From positions 434,001 through 498,000 of the forward strand of contig JBPOEY010000002.1 in NCBI GenBank assembly GCA_051251645.1: a DNA stretch of 64,000 bases. Reading direction: 5' to 3'. The notes under the pieces were generated by a model. That model had not been told where the DNA came from. It saw only the letters and a program-made list of their open reading frames with translations, and did not search any database. Below, in pieces: positions 1-7,926 of the stretch (position 1 is its first letter; each line of letters opens with the position of its first letter). Source of the DNA: Litorimonas sp051251645. GTDB taxonomy: Bacteria; Pseudomonadota; Alphaproteobacteria; Caulobacterales; Maricaulaceae. The position numbers and the translations under genes are program-made.

Positions 1-103
1 CGATCGCCGTCCCCAGCATGAGTTTTCGAGCGTTCGCAGTCTTTCTGCCTTCAACGGTGGGCTGGCTGCAGCCAGTCAAGATCGCCGTGGTTGTGTGGTC
101 CAT
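1..103 (-). CDS. Partial CDS running off the left edge, unknown product
   Basis: A reading frame begins with ATG at 103-101 on the minus strand and stays open for 34 codons to the window edge. An AGGGAAG sequence lies about 8 bases upstream and could serve as the ribosome binding site. The visible part contains LTGC, which resembles a lipobox, but only about eight residues precede it, too few for a normal lipoprotein signal. The gene would be divergent from the ATP-grasp gene. I do not recognise the product, and the start is uncertain because the frame stays open a little further upstream. Confidence 0.3.
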   Translation of the reverse strand, partial: MDHTTTAILTGCSQPTVEGRKTANARKLMLGTAI

Positions 104-308
104 AGTCTGAGCTTCCCTAGTTCTCTCTACCCCATTCAACGCAACCCACCCCCATCACCTCAATAAATAAGCTGAAAAACCTTCCTTCCCCAGCCGTCAC
201 GCCGTTTTGAACCCCAAAACAGAACATATAAGCACCGCGAGCGCCGATAGTGAGCCGTTCAGGAGATCGTCGCTTGAAATACTGTCTTATATATGCGTCA
301 TACCTGTG

Positions 309-1739
309 ATGATAAAACCACAAGTCTTCTTTGACGAAATGCTGGGAACTGACGGGAACATCCGTCCCGCCTATAAAGATTATGACGCCGTCGTCGCGGG
401 CGTCGACAAAGCCGAACTCCTCAAGAAATCGTCCGAAGCAGAGCGCTTTTTCCGACAAAAGGGAATTACGTTTAACGTCTACGGCGAGACTGACGCAGAT
501 GAGCGTCTGATCCCGTTCGATATTGTGCCCCGGATCATCAGTGCGCGCGAATGGAAGAAAATCCAACGCGGAATTGAGCAACGCGTCAAAGCCCTGAATG
601 CTTTTCTTCATGATATTTATCACCGCCGCGAAATCATCCGCGCGGGCCATGTGCCTGCCAGTCTGGTTGATCATAACGCCGCGTTCCTGCCGCAAATGAT
701 CGGCATCGATCCGCCTGGCGGCATTTACACCCATATTGTCGGCACCGATCTGGTCCGCACCGGACCCGATGAGTTTTACGTGCTAGAGGATAATGCGCGC
801 ACACCATCGGGCGTCTCCTACATGCTAGAAAATCGCGAGACGATGTTGCGGATGTTCCCGGAGCTGTTCTCCCGCGTCGGTGTCGAGAATGTCAGCGACT
901 ATCCGATGATGCTGCGCCAATCGCTCGCGGCCTCTGCACCCCCGGCCTGCAGTGGGAAACCCACGATCGCGATTCTGACCCCCGGTGTGCATAATTCAGC
1001 CTATTACGAACATGCATTCTTGGCGGATCAAATGGGCGTGGAACTGGTTGAAGGCGGTGATCTTCGCATTGTGAATGGCCGCGTCGCCATGCGCACGACC
1101 TGCGGCTTTCAACCGATTGATGTGCTCTACCGCCGCGTCGATGACGACTATCTCGATCCCCTGACCTTTAATCCCAACTCAATGCTCGGTGTGCCGGGTA
1201 TTTTCGATATTTACCGCACCGGGGGTATCACCATCGCCAATGCGCCTGGAACCGGTATTGCAGATGACAAGGCGCTTTACTCTTACATGCCCGATATCAT
1301 TAAATTCTATACCGGCCAGGAACCGATTCTCAAAAATGTCCAAACGTGGCGCTGCGCAGATAGGGAGTCGCTCGCTTATGTGCTTGATAATCTGGCCGAA
1401 CTCGTCGTCAAAGAAGTTCACGGGTCGGGCGGTTACGGCATGCTTGTCGGCCCGGCTGCCAGCAAGGCCGAAATCGAGGCCTTCCGCGCGAAGCTGACCG
1501 CCAATCCCAGCAACTATATCGCCCAACCGACATTGGCCCTGTCAACAGTTCCGGTCTTGACCGAAGCTGGGCTCGCACCGCGCCACGTCGATCTCCGGCC
1601 CTTCGTGCTAGTGTCATCGAATTCAATTAGCGTCGTTCCCGGCGGGTTGACCCGCGTGGCCATGACCGAAGGCTCATTAGTGGTCAATTCAAGCCAAGGC
1701 GGCGGAACCAAAGATACATGGGTGTTGACCGATGAGTAG
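309..1739 (+). CDS. Circularly permuted ATP-grasp protein (DUF404/DUF407 type)
   Basis: This 476-residue protein has the conserved blocks of the circularly permuted ATP-grasp family: FDEMLG near the N-terminus, YVLEDNARTPSG at about residue 157 and VVKEVHGSGGYGM at about 367. ATP-grasp enzymes join a carboxylate to an amine through an acyl-phosphate, so an amide or peptide ligase is expected; the substrate is unknown. The frame can be extended to a TTG at 207, but the ATG at 309 matches the usual family start. The stop overlaps the alpha-E gene by 8 bases, implying coupled translation. In many bacteria this gene travels with an alpha-E protein, a transglutaminase and a proteasome-like protease, as here. 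Family call is strong; function is inferred. Confidence 0.85.
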   Translation: MIKPQVFFDEMLGTDGNIRPAYKDYDAVVAGVDKAELLKKSSEAERFFRQKGITFNVYGETDADERLIPFDIVPRIISAREWKKIQRGIEQRVKALNAFLHDIYHRREIIRAGHVPASLVDHNAAFLPQMIGIDPPGGIYTHIVGTDLVRTGPDEFYVLEDNARTPSGVSYMLENRETMLRMFPELFSRVGVENVSDYPMMLRQSLAASAPPACSGKPTIAILTPGVHNSAYYEHAFLADQMGVELVEGGDLRIVNGRVAMRTTCGFQPIDVLYRRVDDDYLDPLTFNPNSMLGVPGIFDIYRTGGITIANAPGTGIADDKALYSYMPDIIKFYTGQEPILKNVQTWRCADRESLAYVLDNLAELVVKEVHGSGGYGMLVGPAASKAEIEAFRAKLTANPSNYIAQPTLALSTVPVLTEAGLAPRHVDLRPFVLVSSNSISVVPGGLTRVAMTEGSLVVNSSQGGGTKDTWVLTDE

Positions 1740-2757
1740 CCCGTCGCAGACGCAATCTGGCCAAAACCAGAGTCAGAGCCAACAGGTGACGTCCCACACA
1801 CCGTCTGATCAAACCATGTTAGGCCGGACCGCATCCGGTCTCTTCTGGATGATGCGCTATCTGGAACGGATGGAGAATACGGCGCGCCTCGTCGATGCTG
1901 GGTTTCGGATGTCGCTCACCCGGTCTCGCACCCAACGTAGCGAATGGGAATCCGTTCTTACCACAGCAAGCGTCAAAGACACCTATTTAGAGACGCATGA
2001 CGACTACAGCACCGATAGCGTTGTCGAATTCCTTGTCACAGATCGTAACAACCCCGGCAGTATTCGCAGCTCGCTCGCGGGCGGGCGACAAAATGCGCGC
2101 ATGACCCGCACAGCGCTCACGATCGATACATGGGAGGCCGTCAATGGCGCGTGGTTACAACTCAACAGCGCGCTGGATCGCTATAAAGGCAAACAAGAAT
2201 TGCCTGAGCTCCTATTTCAGATTCGCCAACAGGTCGCCTTGGTCCGGGGCACGATAAACGGCACAATGCTGCGCAACGACATTTTCCGTTTTATGGAATT
2301 AGGCGCGATGATCGAACGGGCCGATAATACGGCGCGCATCTTGGATACAAAATACTATGTGCTGCTGCCGTCCAGCGCTTCAGTCGGATCACCGCTAGAT
2401 CATGTGCAATGGGAGATGATCCTGCGTTCTGCCTCCGCCGAGCGGTCTTTCCATTGGCTACATGGCGGCGATATTTCGGCAGCGGCTATTGTGAACTTTC
2501 TCGTTCACGATATCCGCCTGCCCCGGTCCATTGCCTTTTGTTACAAAACAATTCGGACCACATTGGCCGACATGAAAGCGGATTCCGAGGCGTCTAACGC
2601 CGCACTCGATATGGCGAGGCGACATAGTGACCATATTAACGAGTCGAGCAGCGAAACGATCATTGGCTTCGGCTTGCACGAATTCCTCATCGACCTAATC
2701 GCGCGCAATTCTGAATTGTCCGCTCAGATCGAAAAATCCTACAGGTTCCATCCTTAA
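1732..2757 (+). CDS. Alpha-E domain protein (DUF403)
   Basis: The 341-residue protein has an opening low-complexity Ser/Gln-rich stretch of about 28 residues. The diagnostic alpha-E start SGLFWMMRYLERMENTARL follows at about residue 34. A second copy of the motif type, MELGAMIERADNTARIL, appears near residue 187, in keeping with an all-helical repeat family. It starts inside the end of the ATP-grasp gene, and its TAA stop shares an A with the ATG of the transglutaminase gene, so the three are surely one transcript. Proteins of this family have no established catalytic activity. They are thought to assist the ATP-grasp and transglutaminase partners in making or attaching a peptide-like product. 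Confidence 0.85.
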   Translation: MSSPSQTQSGQNQSQSQQVTSHTPSDQTMLGRTASGLFWMMRYLERMENTARLVDAGFRMSLTRSRTQRSEWESVLTTASVKDTYLETHDDYSTDSVVEFLVTDRNNPGSIRSSLAGGRQNARMTRTALTIDTWEAVNGAWLQLNSALDRYKGKQELPELLFQIRQQVALVRGTINGTMLRNDIFRFMELGAMIERADNTARILDTKYYVLLPSSASVGSPLDHVQWEMILRSASAERSFHWLHGGDISAAAIVNFLVHDIRLPRSIAFCYKTIRTTLADMKADSEASNAALDMARRHSDHINESSSETIIGFGLHEFLIDLIARNSELSAQIEKSYRFHP

Positions 2758-3560
2758 TGCGGCTCAAGATCGAACACCGGACAGAATATGTCTATTCCCA
2801 GCCGTCCAGCTATGCCTTGCTACAATTACGTATGCGGCCGCGATCAGACGCAACGCAAACTGTGGAATCGTGGACGCTCAATCTCGAGGGCGCACGTCAT
2901 CACGCGCGGTTCATTGATCATCTCGGCACAGATATTGATTTAATCGAGCCCCTCCCTGGATCAAATCGCGTCGCGATTACGCTTGTGGGCGAAGTTGAAA
3001 CTCGAACGCCGGATCGGATCGTCGCACCGGGTAAGAGCCTCCTAGACCCCAGTTTTTTTCTGCGCGACACAGGCCTAACGAAACCCACAGACACGATTAC
3101 CGCATTAGGGAAGTGGACAGGAGAGACGGACGTCGTCGAAGTCGGTGATCTGCATAGATTGAGCCAGACAATTTTGGACGCGATGCCCTATACCACCGGG
3201 ACAACGGATGTCTCCACCAGCGCAGCCGACGCGTTTGAGCGCAAGACAGGAGTCTGCCAAGATCACACGCATGTGTTCCTAAGCGCCGCCCGCGCCATGG
3301 GCGTGCCAGCCCGCTACGTTAGTGGCTACCTTATGATGGACGATCGGGTCGAACAGGACGCCAGCCACGCGTGGGCAGAAGCCTATGTCGCGGGGCTCGG
3401 CTGGATCGGCTTTGATATTTCCAACGGAATTAGTCCGGATGAGCGCTATGTTAAAATAGCCCATGGGCTCGACTATAAAGATTGCACCCCGACACACGGA
3501 ATTGTAATTGGCGTCGCAACGACAGCCGACCTCATCGTGTCCATTCAAGTCCAGCAATAG
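2757..3560 (+). CDS. Transglutaminase-like cysteine protease family protein
   Basis: The 267-residue protein has the N-terminal beta domain of bacterial transglutaminase-like proteins (RLKIEHRTEYVYSQP) followed by the papain-like core. A likely catalytic triad is visible: Cys167 in GVCQDHTHVF, His204 in ASHAWAEAYV and Asp220 in GFDISNG. Family members hydrolyse or transfer amide bonds at glutamine or isopeptide linkages. The ATG overlaps the alpha-E stop by one base. No signal peptide is present, so a cytoplasmic location is likely. Its place between the ATP-grasp/alpha-E pair and the proteasome-like protease points to processing or attachment of the product made by the ATP-grasp enzyme. Confidence 0.85.
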   Translation: MRLKIEHRTEYVYSQPSSYALLQLRMRPRSDATQTVESWTLNLEGARHHARFIDHLGTDIDLIEPLPGSNRVAITLVGEVETRTPDRIVAPGKSLLDPSFFLRDTGLTKPTDTITALGKWTGETDVVEVGDLHRLSQTILDAMPYTTGTTDVSTSAADAFERKTGVCQDHTHVFLSAARAMGVPARYVSGYLMMDDRVEQDASHAWAEAYVAGLGWIGFDISNGISPDERYVKIAHGLDYKDCTPTHGIVIGVATTADLIVSIQVQQ

Positions 3561-3605
3561 CACCATCGATTTTAATTCTGGCGCTTTGTGTTTAGGTAAA
3601 ATTAC

Positions 3606-4346
3606 ATGACCTATTGCGTTGCTCTCAAACTTGATAACAGCCTCATTTTCATGTCCGACAGCCGGACCAATGCCGGCATCGACAATATCTCCGTCGTCAA
3701 GAAAATGTTCACTTGGTCAGAGCCTGGGGACCGCGTGATTACCCTGATGACCGCGGGCAACCTCGCTACCACACAAGCTGTCGTCAGCCTTTTGGATGAG
3801 CGGTCCAAGGCCCCCAAAGATCGCGACCCCAATTTGATGCATGTGCCAACCTTGTTTCAAGCGGCGCGCCTTGTGGGTGATACGTTGAAAGAAGTCGTCT
3901 CAACGGCGGCGGCGGGGGGACCCACATCAAATTCCCCTTTTAGCGCGACATTAATTATGGGCGGACAGATTGCTGGCATGGCCCCACGCCTGTTCCTGAT
4001 TTATCCGGAAGGAAACTTCGTCGAAGCCACCGACGATACGCCGTTCTTTCAAACTGGTGAGACCAAATATGGCCGCCCGATTATTTTGCGCGCCTTCGAG
4101 CCCTCAATGAGCGACGCTGAGGCCGTCAGGCTGCTCTGTGTCTCGTTTGATTCTACGCTTAAAGCGAACCTATCCGTCGGCATGCCGCTCGACGCGCATA
4201 TTTATGAGGCTGATAGCCTATGTGAAGGCCGCACGTTCCGCATCGAAGAGACGGATCCCGCCTATTCGCAAATTTCGGCTCAATGGGGCGACTCGCTCAA
4301 AACAGCCCTGATCAGCTTACCGGAATATCCCGTTCCCACATCCTAA
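3606..4346 (+). CDS. Proteasome-type NTN-hydrolase protease
   Basis: The 246-residue protein begins MTYCVALKLDN, placing Thr at position 2. Removal of the initiator Met would expose the N-terminal nucleophile expected of a proteasome beta-subunit-like hydrolase. FMSDSRTNAG at about residues 16-25 is the conserved strand carrying the Asp and Arg near the active site. The family (COG3484 type) is smaller-scale and distinct from HslV. It follows the transglutaminase by 45 bases, with AGGT upstream of the ATG, and completes the four-gene cluster. It probably degrades or trims the peptide or tagged protein handled by its neighbours; that role is inferred from gene neighbourhood only. Confidence 0.8.
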   Translation: MTYCVALKLDNSLIFMSDSRTNAGIDNISVVKKMFTWSEPGDRVITLMTAGNLATTQAVVSLLDERSKAPKDRDPNLMHVPTLFQAARLVGDTLKEVVSTAAAGGPTSNSPFSATLIMGGQIAGMAPRLFLIYPEGNFVEATDDTPFFQTGETKYGRPIILRAFEPSMSDAEAVRLLCVSFDSTLKANLSVGMPLDAHIYEADSLCEGRTFRIEETDPAYSQISAQWGDSLKTALISLPEYPVPTS

Positions 4347-4441
4347 GGTGCCCGAAAATTTGCGAGACTATGGGTGACATAGGCGCATTTTCAGCCCATT
4401 CCAATCAGGCCTTTGCTCCTTGAAAGTTCGTGTCCACCCTT

Positions 4442-5254
4442 ATGCTTCGTCTTTTCTTTCATAGCCCCATCAGGTTCGGCCTGATCGGTCTGATGTGGGG
4501 GGCGAAGATTTTAAGTGCCTGTTCAGCGCAGCCTATTGCCCCGATGACGGGCACAGACATTGGCAGCACCTCGCTCTGCGCAGATAGCTATCTCATCGCT
4601 CTTGCTCCAGACCGTATCGGCGCGCTCTCGTGGCAAGCCGGAAGCGAACTTTCAACGGCGGATGCCGCGATGGCCCAATGGCCCCGTCTTTGGGCCAGTC
4701 GCGAAACGCTGGCCGGGACCAACTTACCTCTCGTGACCGGACCCGGAACCCCAAGCTTTGGTCGTCGGGATACGCTGGACCTCACATGGGGTGAAGATTT
4801 TGAAACGGTGCGCGTAAATGCGGTCGCCCTATCCGAACAGTTCAACGTCGACATTTCGGCGTTCGAGAGAGAACTGGCGAGCCTGTCAGCCCTTCCGCGC
4901 CCTCAAAGCCCTCCACGGATTCTTTACCTCTCTCGATCAGGCGGCAGCGCCGGACCCGGAACATTTGTCGATGCCGTGATCACCGCCGCGGGCGGCATTA
5001 ATGCCAATAGGACACCCGGTTGGCATACCCCGGCAATTGAGCATACTTTGCAATTTGATCCGGACTTGATCGTCACAAGCTTTTTTGGCTCTCATTATGC
5101 TGGGGTGAGTGACCGCGCGGTGCGCCATTCGGCCTTGCGTCGGTATCTGGCGGAACGGCCACGGGTTGATATACCCGGCAAGCTTTGGCCCTGCGCCGGA
5201 CCGGGATTAATTGACGCAACACGACAGCTCAACGCGGCAGTGACCGCATTATGA
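4442..5254 (+). CDS. ABC importer substrate-binding lipoprotein (FecB/BtuF type)
   Basis: This is the periplasmic binding component of an iron-chelate, heme or cobalamin importer. The ATG at 4442 gives 270 residues; an in-frame GTG at 4430 is an alternative. A hydrophobic segment ends in the lipobox LSAC, with Cys27 the probable lipid-anchored residue. Later segments fit a class III binding protein, such as SLCADSYLIALAPDRIGAL and DPDLIVTSFF. The stop overlaps the permease start by 4 bases (ATGA). The upstream gap contains an imperfect inverted repeat, GAAAAT..GCG and CGC..ATTTTC, around 4355-4393, which could be an operator. The substrate cannot be told from the sequence, and no TonB receptor is in the window. 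Confidence 0.8.
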   Translation: MLRLFFHSPIRFGLIGLMWGAKILSACSAQPIAPMTGTDIGSTSLCADSYLIALAPDRIGALSWQAGSELSTADAAMAQWPRLWASRETLAGTNLPLVTGPGTPSFGRRDTLDLTWGEDFETVRVNAVALSEQFNVDISAFERELASLSALPRPQSPPRILYLSRSGGSAGPGTFVDAVITAAGGINANRTPGWHTPAIEHTLQFDPDLIVTSFFGSHYAGVSDRAVRHSALRRYLAERPRVDIPGKLWPCAGPGLIDATRQLNAAVTAL

Positions 5255-6213
5255 TCCGCCCTTTGCTCATCGGTCTGGCTTTTATCGGCCTCACCGCATC
5301 ACTCTTAGTCGGTCCCGCGCCGATTGATCTTGTCGGGGCAATCCATGGTCTTTTGGGACAGGCCGACGCCGCGACCAATGCAATTATGCGCGAAGTGCGC
5401 CTGCCCCGCGCCATCGGGGCGCTCACCGTGGGCGCAGGATTGGGCGCAGCGGGCGCCGCCTTGCAAGGTTTTACCCGCAATGACCTCGCCGCGCCGGGCT
5501 TGCTGGGCTTTTCCGCCTGCGCCGCTTTGGGCGCCGTCGCCGCGCTCTATTTTGGGGGTGCCGCACTGTTGATGCCCGCCGCTATCGGCGGGGCGCTGAT
5601 GGGCGCGACGATCATCGCCATGATGGCCCGACGCCAAGTTGGCGCAAGCGGGCTGATCTTAGCCGGGATCGGGATCGGTGCACTTGCAACGGCGATCACT
5701 GGCTTACTCATGAACCTCGCGCCCAACCCGTGGGCGTTGTCAGAATTGACCTATTGGTTGATGGGGTCTCTGGAAAATGTCGATGCGGGGGGGCTCACTA
5801 TCGCCGTTCCGCTGACGGTCATCGGGCTTATAGCCTTATGGCGTTCGGGGCCATCCCTCCGCGCTTTATCTCTCGGCGAGGACACAGCGACCAGTCTCGG
5901 CGTGTCGCTCCCGCAGGTGCAGACCTTAATCGTGATCGGCACAGCCCTTTGCATCGGATCGGGCGTCGCATTGGCGGGGGCCATAGGCTTTGTCGGTCTA
6001 TTCGTGCCGCATATCATGCGCCGAATATCCGGACCTGACCCTGCCGCATTGATCGGGCAGTCTGCTTTAGCCGGGGGCGTGTTCCTCTTAGCGACGGACA
6101 CAATCGCGCGGATCACAGCGGGTCCGGGAACACCGCTCTATCTCGGCATTGTCACCTCGCTCATTGGTGTGCCGTTCTTTCTCTATCTCGCCTTGCGCAG
6201 GAGCGCATCATGA
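5251..6213 (+). CDS. FecCD-family ABC transporter permease
   Basis: This 320-residue integral membrane protein has about nine to ten hydrophobic helices. The family blocks VREVRLPRAIGALTVGAGL-like near residue 50 (here MREVRLPRAIGAL) and GFVGLFVPHIMRRISGPD near residue 250 are both present. The second contains the coupling helix that contacts the ATPase. It forms the membrane channel for an iron-siderophore, heme or vitamin B12 importer. Four-base ATGA overlaps on both sides join it to the binding protein and the ATPase, which indicates coupled translation and fixed stoichiometry. Confidence 0.9.
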   Translation: MIRPLLIGLAFIGLTASLLVGPAPIDLVGAIHGLLGQADAATNAIMREVRLPRAIGALTVGAGLGAAGAALQGFTRNDLAAPGLLGFSACAALGAVAALYFGGAALLMPAAIGGALMGATIIAMMARRQVGASGLILAGIGIGALATAITGLLMNLAPNPWALSELTYWLMGSLENVDAGGLTIAVPLTVIGLIALWRSGPSLRALSLGEDTATSLGVSLPQVQTLIVIGTALCIGSGVALAGAIGFVGLFVPHIMRRISGPDPAALIGQSALAGGVFLLATDTIARITAGPGTPLYLGIVTSLIGVPFFLYLALRRSAS

Positions 6214-6938
6214 GCGGCCTATCGGTCCGCCGCGTGCAGCTGCGCTACCCCCCCGGCGACGGCGGCATTGAGACGGGACCGTTAAGGTTCGAAGCTGGAC
6301 AGCTCATTGCGTTGCTCGGTCCAAATGGGGCCGGGAAGTCAACCCTGATCAAGGCGCTCGTCGGAGCGGTGGGCGCAGAGGTGGACCGATTGAGCCTTGA
6401 TGGCCAAGCGCTTGATGAGCCGCGCTTGCGCGCCCGCACTTTAGCCTACCTCTCGCAAACCCGAACTGGGCCCGCCCTTGCCACGGTGCGCGATACCGTG
6501 GCCTTGGGTCGCTTTCCCTTTGGAGGGCAAGACCCTGAGCACCGCGTGAACGCCGTGATCGAAACGTTGGGGTTAAGCCCCTTTGCGGACCGCCCCTTCG
6601 GAACATTGTCCGGCGGCGAACAAGCGCGAGTCTTACTCGGACGCGCATTAGCCGTCGATGCCCCCGTTCTCCTCGCCGATGAACCAACGGCCTCTCTCGA
6701 TCCGTATTACGCCTTGCGCATTATGGACACATTGCGCGCAGAAGCCCAACGCGGGCGCACCGTCATTGTGTCTTTACATGATCTGTCACTCGCAGAACGT
6801 TATTGCGATCAGGCGCTGATACTGGCGGGCGGGCGCGTTGTCGCACAAGGCGCCGTCCACGCGACATTGGGAGATGACGTCTTGCGCGATGTTTTCCGGG
6901 TCTCACGATCCCCCGATGGGTTCCGCCCACTTGCCTAA
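6210..6938 (+). CDS. ABC transporter ATP-binding protein (FepC/BtuD type)
   Basis: This 242-residue ATPase energises the importer encoded just upstream. Visible motifs are Walker A GPNGAGKST (about residues 35-43), signature LSGGEQARV, Walker B VLLADEPTASLD and the switch histidine in VSLHDLSLAERYC. The sequence and length match the iron-chelate/cobalamin subfamily. The start overlaps the permease stop by 4 bases. The next gene, a radical SAM protein, begins 57 bases further on in the same direction and could belong to the same transcript. Confidence 0.9.
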   Translation: MSGLSVRRVQLRYPPGDGGIETGPLRFEAGQLIALLGPNGAGKSTLIKALVGAVGAEVDRLSLDGQALDEPRLRARTLAYLSQTRTGPALATVRDTVALGRFPFGGQDPEHRVNAVIETLGLSPFADRPFGTLSGGEQARVLLGRALAVDAPVLLADEPTASLDPYYALRIMDTLRAEAQRGRTVIVSLHDLSLAERYCDQALILAGGRVVAQGAVHATLGDDVLRDVFRVSRSPDGFRPLA

Positions 6939-6995
6939 CCCCTTCGTGATGAAAAGGTCCCTAGTCGCGGGCGTTTAGCCTGCTAGGAGCGCCCG

Positions 6996-7925
6996 ATGAA
7001 CGCGCTTATTGATCCTGCTAAATTCCTCGACCCTCAAATCACGGCGAAGGGCGAGCCCCGGGCGTCTGTCGTGTTTCAAGGCTACAAGACATTGTGGTTT
7101 AACACCGGGTCGCTCTGCAATATTGAGTGCGCCAATTGCTATATTTTGAGCAGCCCCACCGCCGACCATTTCATCTATCTGACACCTGACGATATGGCCC
7201 CGTTTCTGGACGAACTCCCTGCGCCGATCGAGATTGGCTTTACGGGCGGTGAACCCTTTCTCAACCCCGATGCCATCCGCCTGTGCGAAATGGCGCTGGA
7301 GCGCGGGCATGAGCTCCTTATCCTAACCAATGCGATGCGGCCAATGATGCGCCCCCGCGTGCAAGCGGGCCTGCTCGATCTCAACTCATGCTTCCCCAGC
7401 AAGATGACACTTCGGGTCAGCCTTGATCATTTCTCTGCGTCCGGACACGATGCGGAACGCGGCGCGGGCGCATTCGCCAAAGCCCTTCCTGGGCTGGATT
7501 GGCTCGCAGAACACGGCTTTGGCATGAATATCGCCGGCCGCGCCATGTTCTCTGACTCAGACACGCAAGCCCGCGACGGCTACCGCGCCCTAATCCAAGA
7601 CCACGGCTGGCCGATTGATGCCGATGATCCGGCCGCTTTAATGTTATTCCCAGAAATGGACGACCAAGTCGACGTACCCGAAATCACCACCGCTTGCTGG
7701 GACATTCTATCAGTCCATCCAAACAGCATGATGTGCGCAACGTCGCGCATGGTTGTGCGGCGCAAAGGCGAGCCTCAAGCGCGCGTGTTGGCGTGCACCT
7801 TATTATGGGACGACGTCCAATTTGATATGGGCGCAACCTTGGATGAGGCCTCTCAAACAGTCGCGCTCAACCATCCACATTGTGCCAAATTCTGCGTTCT
7901 CGGCGGAGCCAGCTGCTCCGCGTGA
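6996..7925 (+). CDS. Radical SAM protein
   Basis: The 309-residue protein carries the radical SAM cluster motif CNIECANC (Cys-X3-Cys-X2-Cys) at about residues 42-49. It also has the glycine-rich SAM-binding strand IEIGFTGGEPFLNP. A cysteine-containing C-terminus (HPHCAKFCVLGGASCSA) could bind an auxiliary cluster, although it is much shorter than a full SPASM domain. AGGAG lies 8 bases before the ATG. It sits 57 bases behind a metal-chelate ABC importer and converges on the broken S9 peptidase, the stops being 1 base apart. The reaction is unknown. Pairing with the importer suggests modification of the imported cofactor or chelator, which is inference. Confidence 0.8.
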   Translation: MNALIDPAKFLDPQITAKGEPRASVVFQGYKTLWFNTGSLCNIECANCYILSSPTADHFIYLTPDDMAPFLDELPAPIEIGFTGGEPFLNPDAIRLCEMALERGHELLILTNAMRPMMRPRVQAGLLDLNSCFPSKMTLRVSLDHFSASGHDAERGAGAFAKALPGLDWLAEHGFGMNIAGRAMFSDSDTQARDGYRALIQDHGWPIDADDPAALMLFPEMDDQVDVPEITTACWDILSVHPNSMMCATSRMVVRRKGEPQARVLACTLLWDDVQFDMGATLDEASQTVALNHPHCAKFCVLGGASCSA

Positions 7926-7926
7926 G

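Noticed and set aside
117..734. A 205-codon minus-strand frame at the left edge
   Set aside because: It is antisense to the ATP-grasp gene, whose conserved motifs are on the plus strand.
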